DNA of 6,091 bases, from NCBI GenBank assembly GCA_031257455.1, contig JAIROQ010000120.1, positions 1 through 6,091 on the forward strand, written 5' to 3'. The notes under the pieces were generated by a model. The model did no database searches and was not told where the DNA came from. It saw only the letters and a program-made list of their open reading frames with translations. The translations under genes were made by a program, and so were the position numbers. Numbering within the stretch: position 1 is the stretch's first letter; every line of letters begins with the position of its first letter. Of the stretch, positions 5,108 to 6,091 are shown one piece after another. The stretch is from Prevotellaceae bacterium. GTDB lineage: Bacteria > Bacteroidota > Bacteroidia > Bacteroidales > UBA932.

Positions 5108-6091
5108 AGGTAATCGGCGGCGGCAGGGTTACGATAATCTTACCGGTGGCAGAAGCATCGGTGCAACCATTACCGTTGGTAGTAGTAACCGTATAATTAA
5201 ATGTACCGCTGCTCGTAGGCGTGCCGCTAATGGTATGTACATTAGATGACCATGTGCCGGACACGCCGGTAGGAGTACCTGAAATATTCGCACCTGTGGC
5301 ATTGGCGGTCGTATACTGTATATCCGCAACAGCATCGCCGGCGGTTACCGTCTGCGCGGTACTGCTGGAAGCGGATGCAAGGGTAATGGCGGGTAACCCA
5401 TGCACGGTAATCGTGCCGGCATCGGCCGCGCTTGTGCAGCCATTCTCATTGGTTACGGTTACGCTGTAGGCCGTACTGCCTACGACTACCGAAGAAAGGG
5501 GCAAACTGCCGGTCGTAGTTGTTTGCGCCGCGCCGTTGCCGACAATCCATGTATAGGTCATGGCAGTGGTCGTACTGCCGCCGGCAATGGCAGTCAGCGT
5601 TACATCGCCTTCGCCGCAACGGGCGGGATTGGAAGTAGAGACGGTCGGCAGGTCGTTCACGGTTACTACCGCGTTGTCGGACGTGGTGGAGCAGGCGGCA
5701 ATCCCGTTGGTTACCACTACCGAGTAAGTGGCGTTGTCCGTAAGGGGGGCGGTGGTGTAGGTGGCCGACTGGCCGCCGTCTCCATCGCTCACATCATAGC
5801 CGTCCTTCTTCCACTGGTAGGCGGTGGCATTGGTGGCTGCTACGGTTAATACGGCCGTACTGCCCGAACAGATAACGGTACTCGCCGGCTGGGTGGTAAT
5901 CTCCGGAGTGAGGAATACCGTGCTGGTAACCGGCAGCCGCGTGGCGCTCACGCAGCCGGTATTGTTGTCCCGCGCTTGTGCATAGTAAGTCGTAGTAGTG
6001 TTCAAGTCCGGCGAAAATTCCGTTACGCCCTGTCCGCCGCTTACCATAGCGTCGCTGGTGGCGGCGTCATACCAGTCAATCGTTACGCCGT
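4992..6091 (-). CDS. Large secreted protein with Ig/PKD-like repeats, partial (5' end beyond window), frameshifted near its end
   Basis: The frame is open from the window edge at 6091 and formally stops at TAA 4994-4992, but family-like sequence ends near 5108. About 327 residues hold four modules. Module 1 begins VTIDWYDAATSDAM and ends in TGCVSATRLPV (CHU_C-associated Ig_7 type). Module 2 runs from TPEITTQPAS to DNAVVTVND with a YQWKKDG core. Module 3 runs from LPTVSTSNPARC to GTITVHG with TYTWIVGNG and VTNENGCTS. Module 4 runs from LPAITLASASS to ATGKIIVT with NYTVTTTNGNGC. The repeated VTN-x-GC ending and Thr/Ser/Ala richness fit an extracellular stalk. ATG 6047-6045 is internal, since the frame continues open upstream. 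The last codons (NRLYHSHDC onward) are out-of-frame readthrough of the Fib_succ_major domain. Signal peptide and promoter lie outside the window. The function is unproven; adhesion or a surface role is inferred from architecture. Confidence 0.85.
   Translation of the reverse strand, partial: GVTIDWYDAATSDAMVSGGQGVTEFSPDLNTTTTYYAQARDNNTGCVSATRLPVTSTVFLTPEITTQPASTVICSGSTAVLTVAATNATAYQWKKDGYDVSDGDGGQSATYTTAPLTDNATYSVVVTNGIAACSTTSDNAVVTVNDLPTVSTSNPARCGEGDVTLTAIAGGSTTTAMTYTWIVGNGAAQTTTTGSLPLSSVVVGSTAYSVTVTNENGCTSAADAGTITVHGLPAITLASASSSTAQTVTAGDAVADIQYTTANATGANISGTPTGVSGTWSSNVHTISGTPTSSGTFNYTVTTTNGNGCTDASATGKIIVTLPPPITYNRLYHSHDCIGRSRFYQQCYIQPLRANHFITGNGYLL
5094..5128 (-). other. Frame-change site joining the Ig-like repeats to the Fib_succ_major domain
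   Basis: Upstream coding is ...TLPPPIT in one frame; downstream coding is ITGCTTPTIALG in the frame one base later. Omitting a single base around T5108 would join them as ...PPPITITGCTTP. The shift must lie 3' of the TAA at 5131-5129 in the second frame. The site has (CCG)3 but no homopolymer run, so a simple slippage tract is not evident. It may be a mutation, a sequencing or assembly error, or less likely programmed +1 frameshifting. Confidence 0.7.

Overview
The window looks like chromosomal DNA of an anaerobic Bacteroidota, probably Bacteroidales. The reasons are a protein ending in a Fibrobacter-type paralogous domain behind Ig/PKD-like repeats, a lone 'four helix bundle' (S23/IVP) gene, M20C PepD and AnmK of the type common in that phylum, AT-rich leaders without Shine-Dalgarno sequences, and a TAnnTTTG-type -7 element. 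All supported genes are on the minus strand. No tRNA, rRNA, CRISPR array, transposase or reverse transcriptase is visible.

In order of transcription, right to left: (1) 6091-4559 holds the C-terminal part of a large secreted repeat protein (Ig/PKD-like modules, then a Fib_succ_major domain), split by a one-base frame change near 5108. (2) 4558-4177 is a 382-bp gap with a hairpin terminator, dense short tandem repeats, a probable pepD promoter and a leader hairpin. (3) 4176-2731 is pepD, a cytosolic dipeptidase. (4) 2671-2258 is a small four-helix-bundle gene enclosed by heptamer arrays in inverted orientation. (5) 2173-1136 is an exported CapA/PgsA-type protein. (6) 1064-1 is anmK, lacking only its extreme C-terminus at the window edge. 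The last four genes are separated by 59, 84 and 71 bp and could be one transcript. PepD (dipeptide cleavage) and AnmK (anhydro-MurNAc recycling) are salvage enzymes. A shared purpose with the CapA-like protein is only inference.

The most unusual feature is non-coding. Nearly every gap is built of 7-bp (sometimes 8-bp) tandem units that run up to, or into, start and stop codons. Two loci 3.3 kb apart and in opposite orientation (minus strand 1150-1067, plus strand 4337-4434) share one architecture: a heptamer array, a 14-nt GC-rich core GTGCGCTTGYCGCR, then a second heptamer array (ACTYAYR) whose second unit is ATT-initial and whose last unit is ACTAAAA. At a third locus the four-helix-bundle gene lies between heptamer arrays (TTTNNRG) that form long imperfect inverted repeats. 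This resembles the layout of 23S rRNA intervening sequences, which carry the same protein family. I propose, as inference, a family of heptamer-array elements, one of which carries a protein gene.
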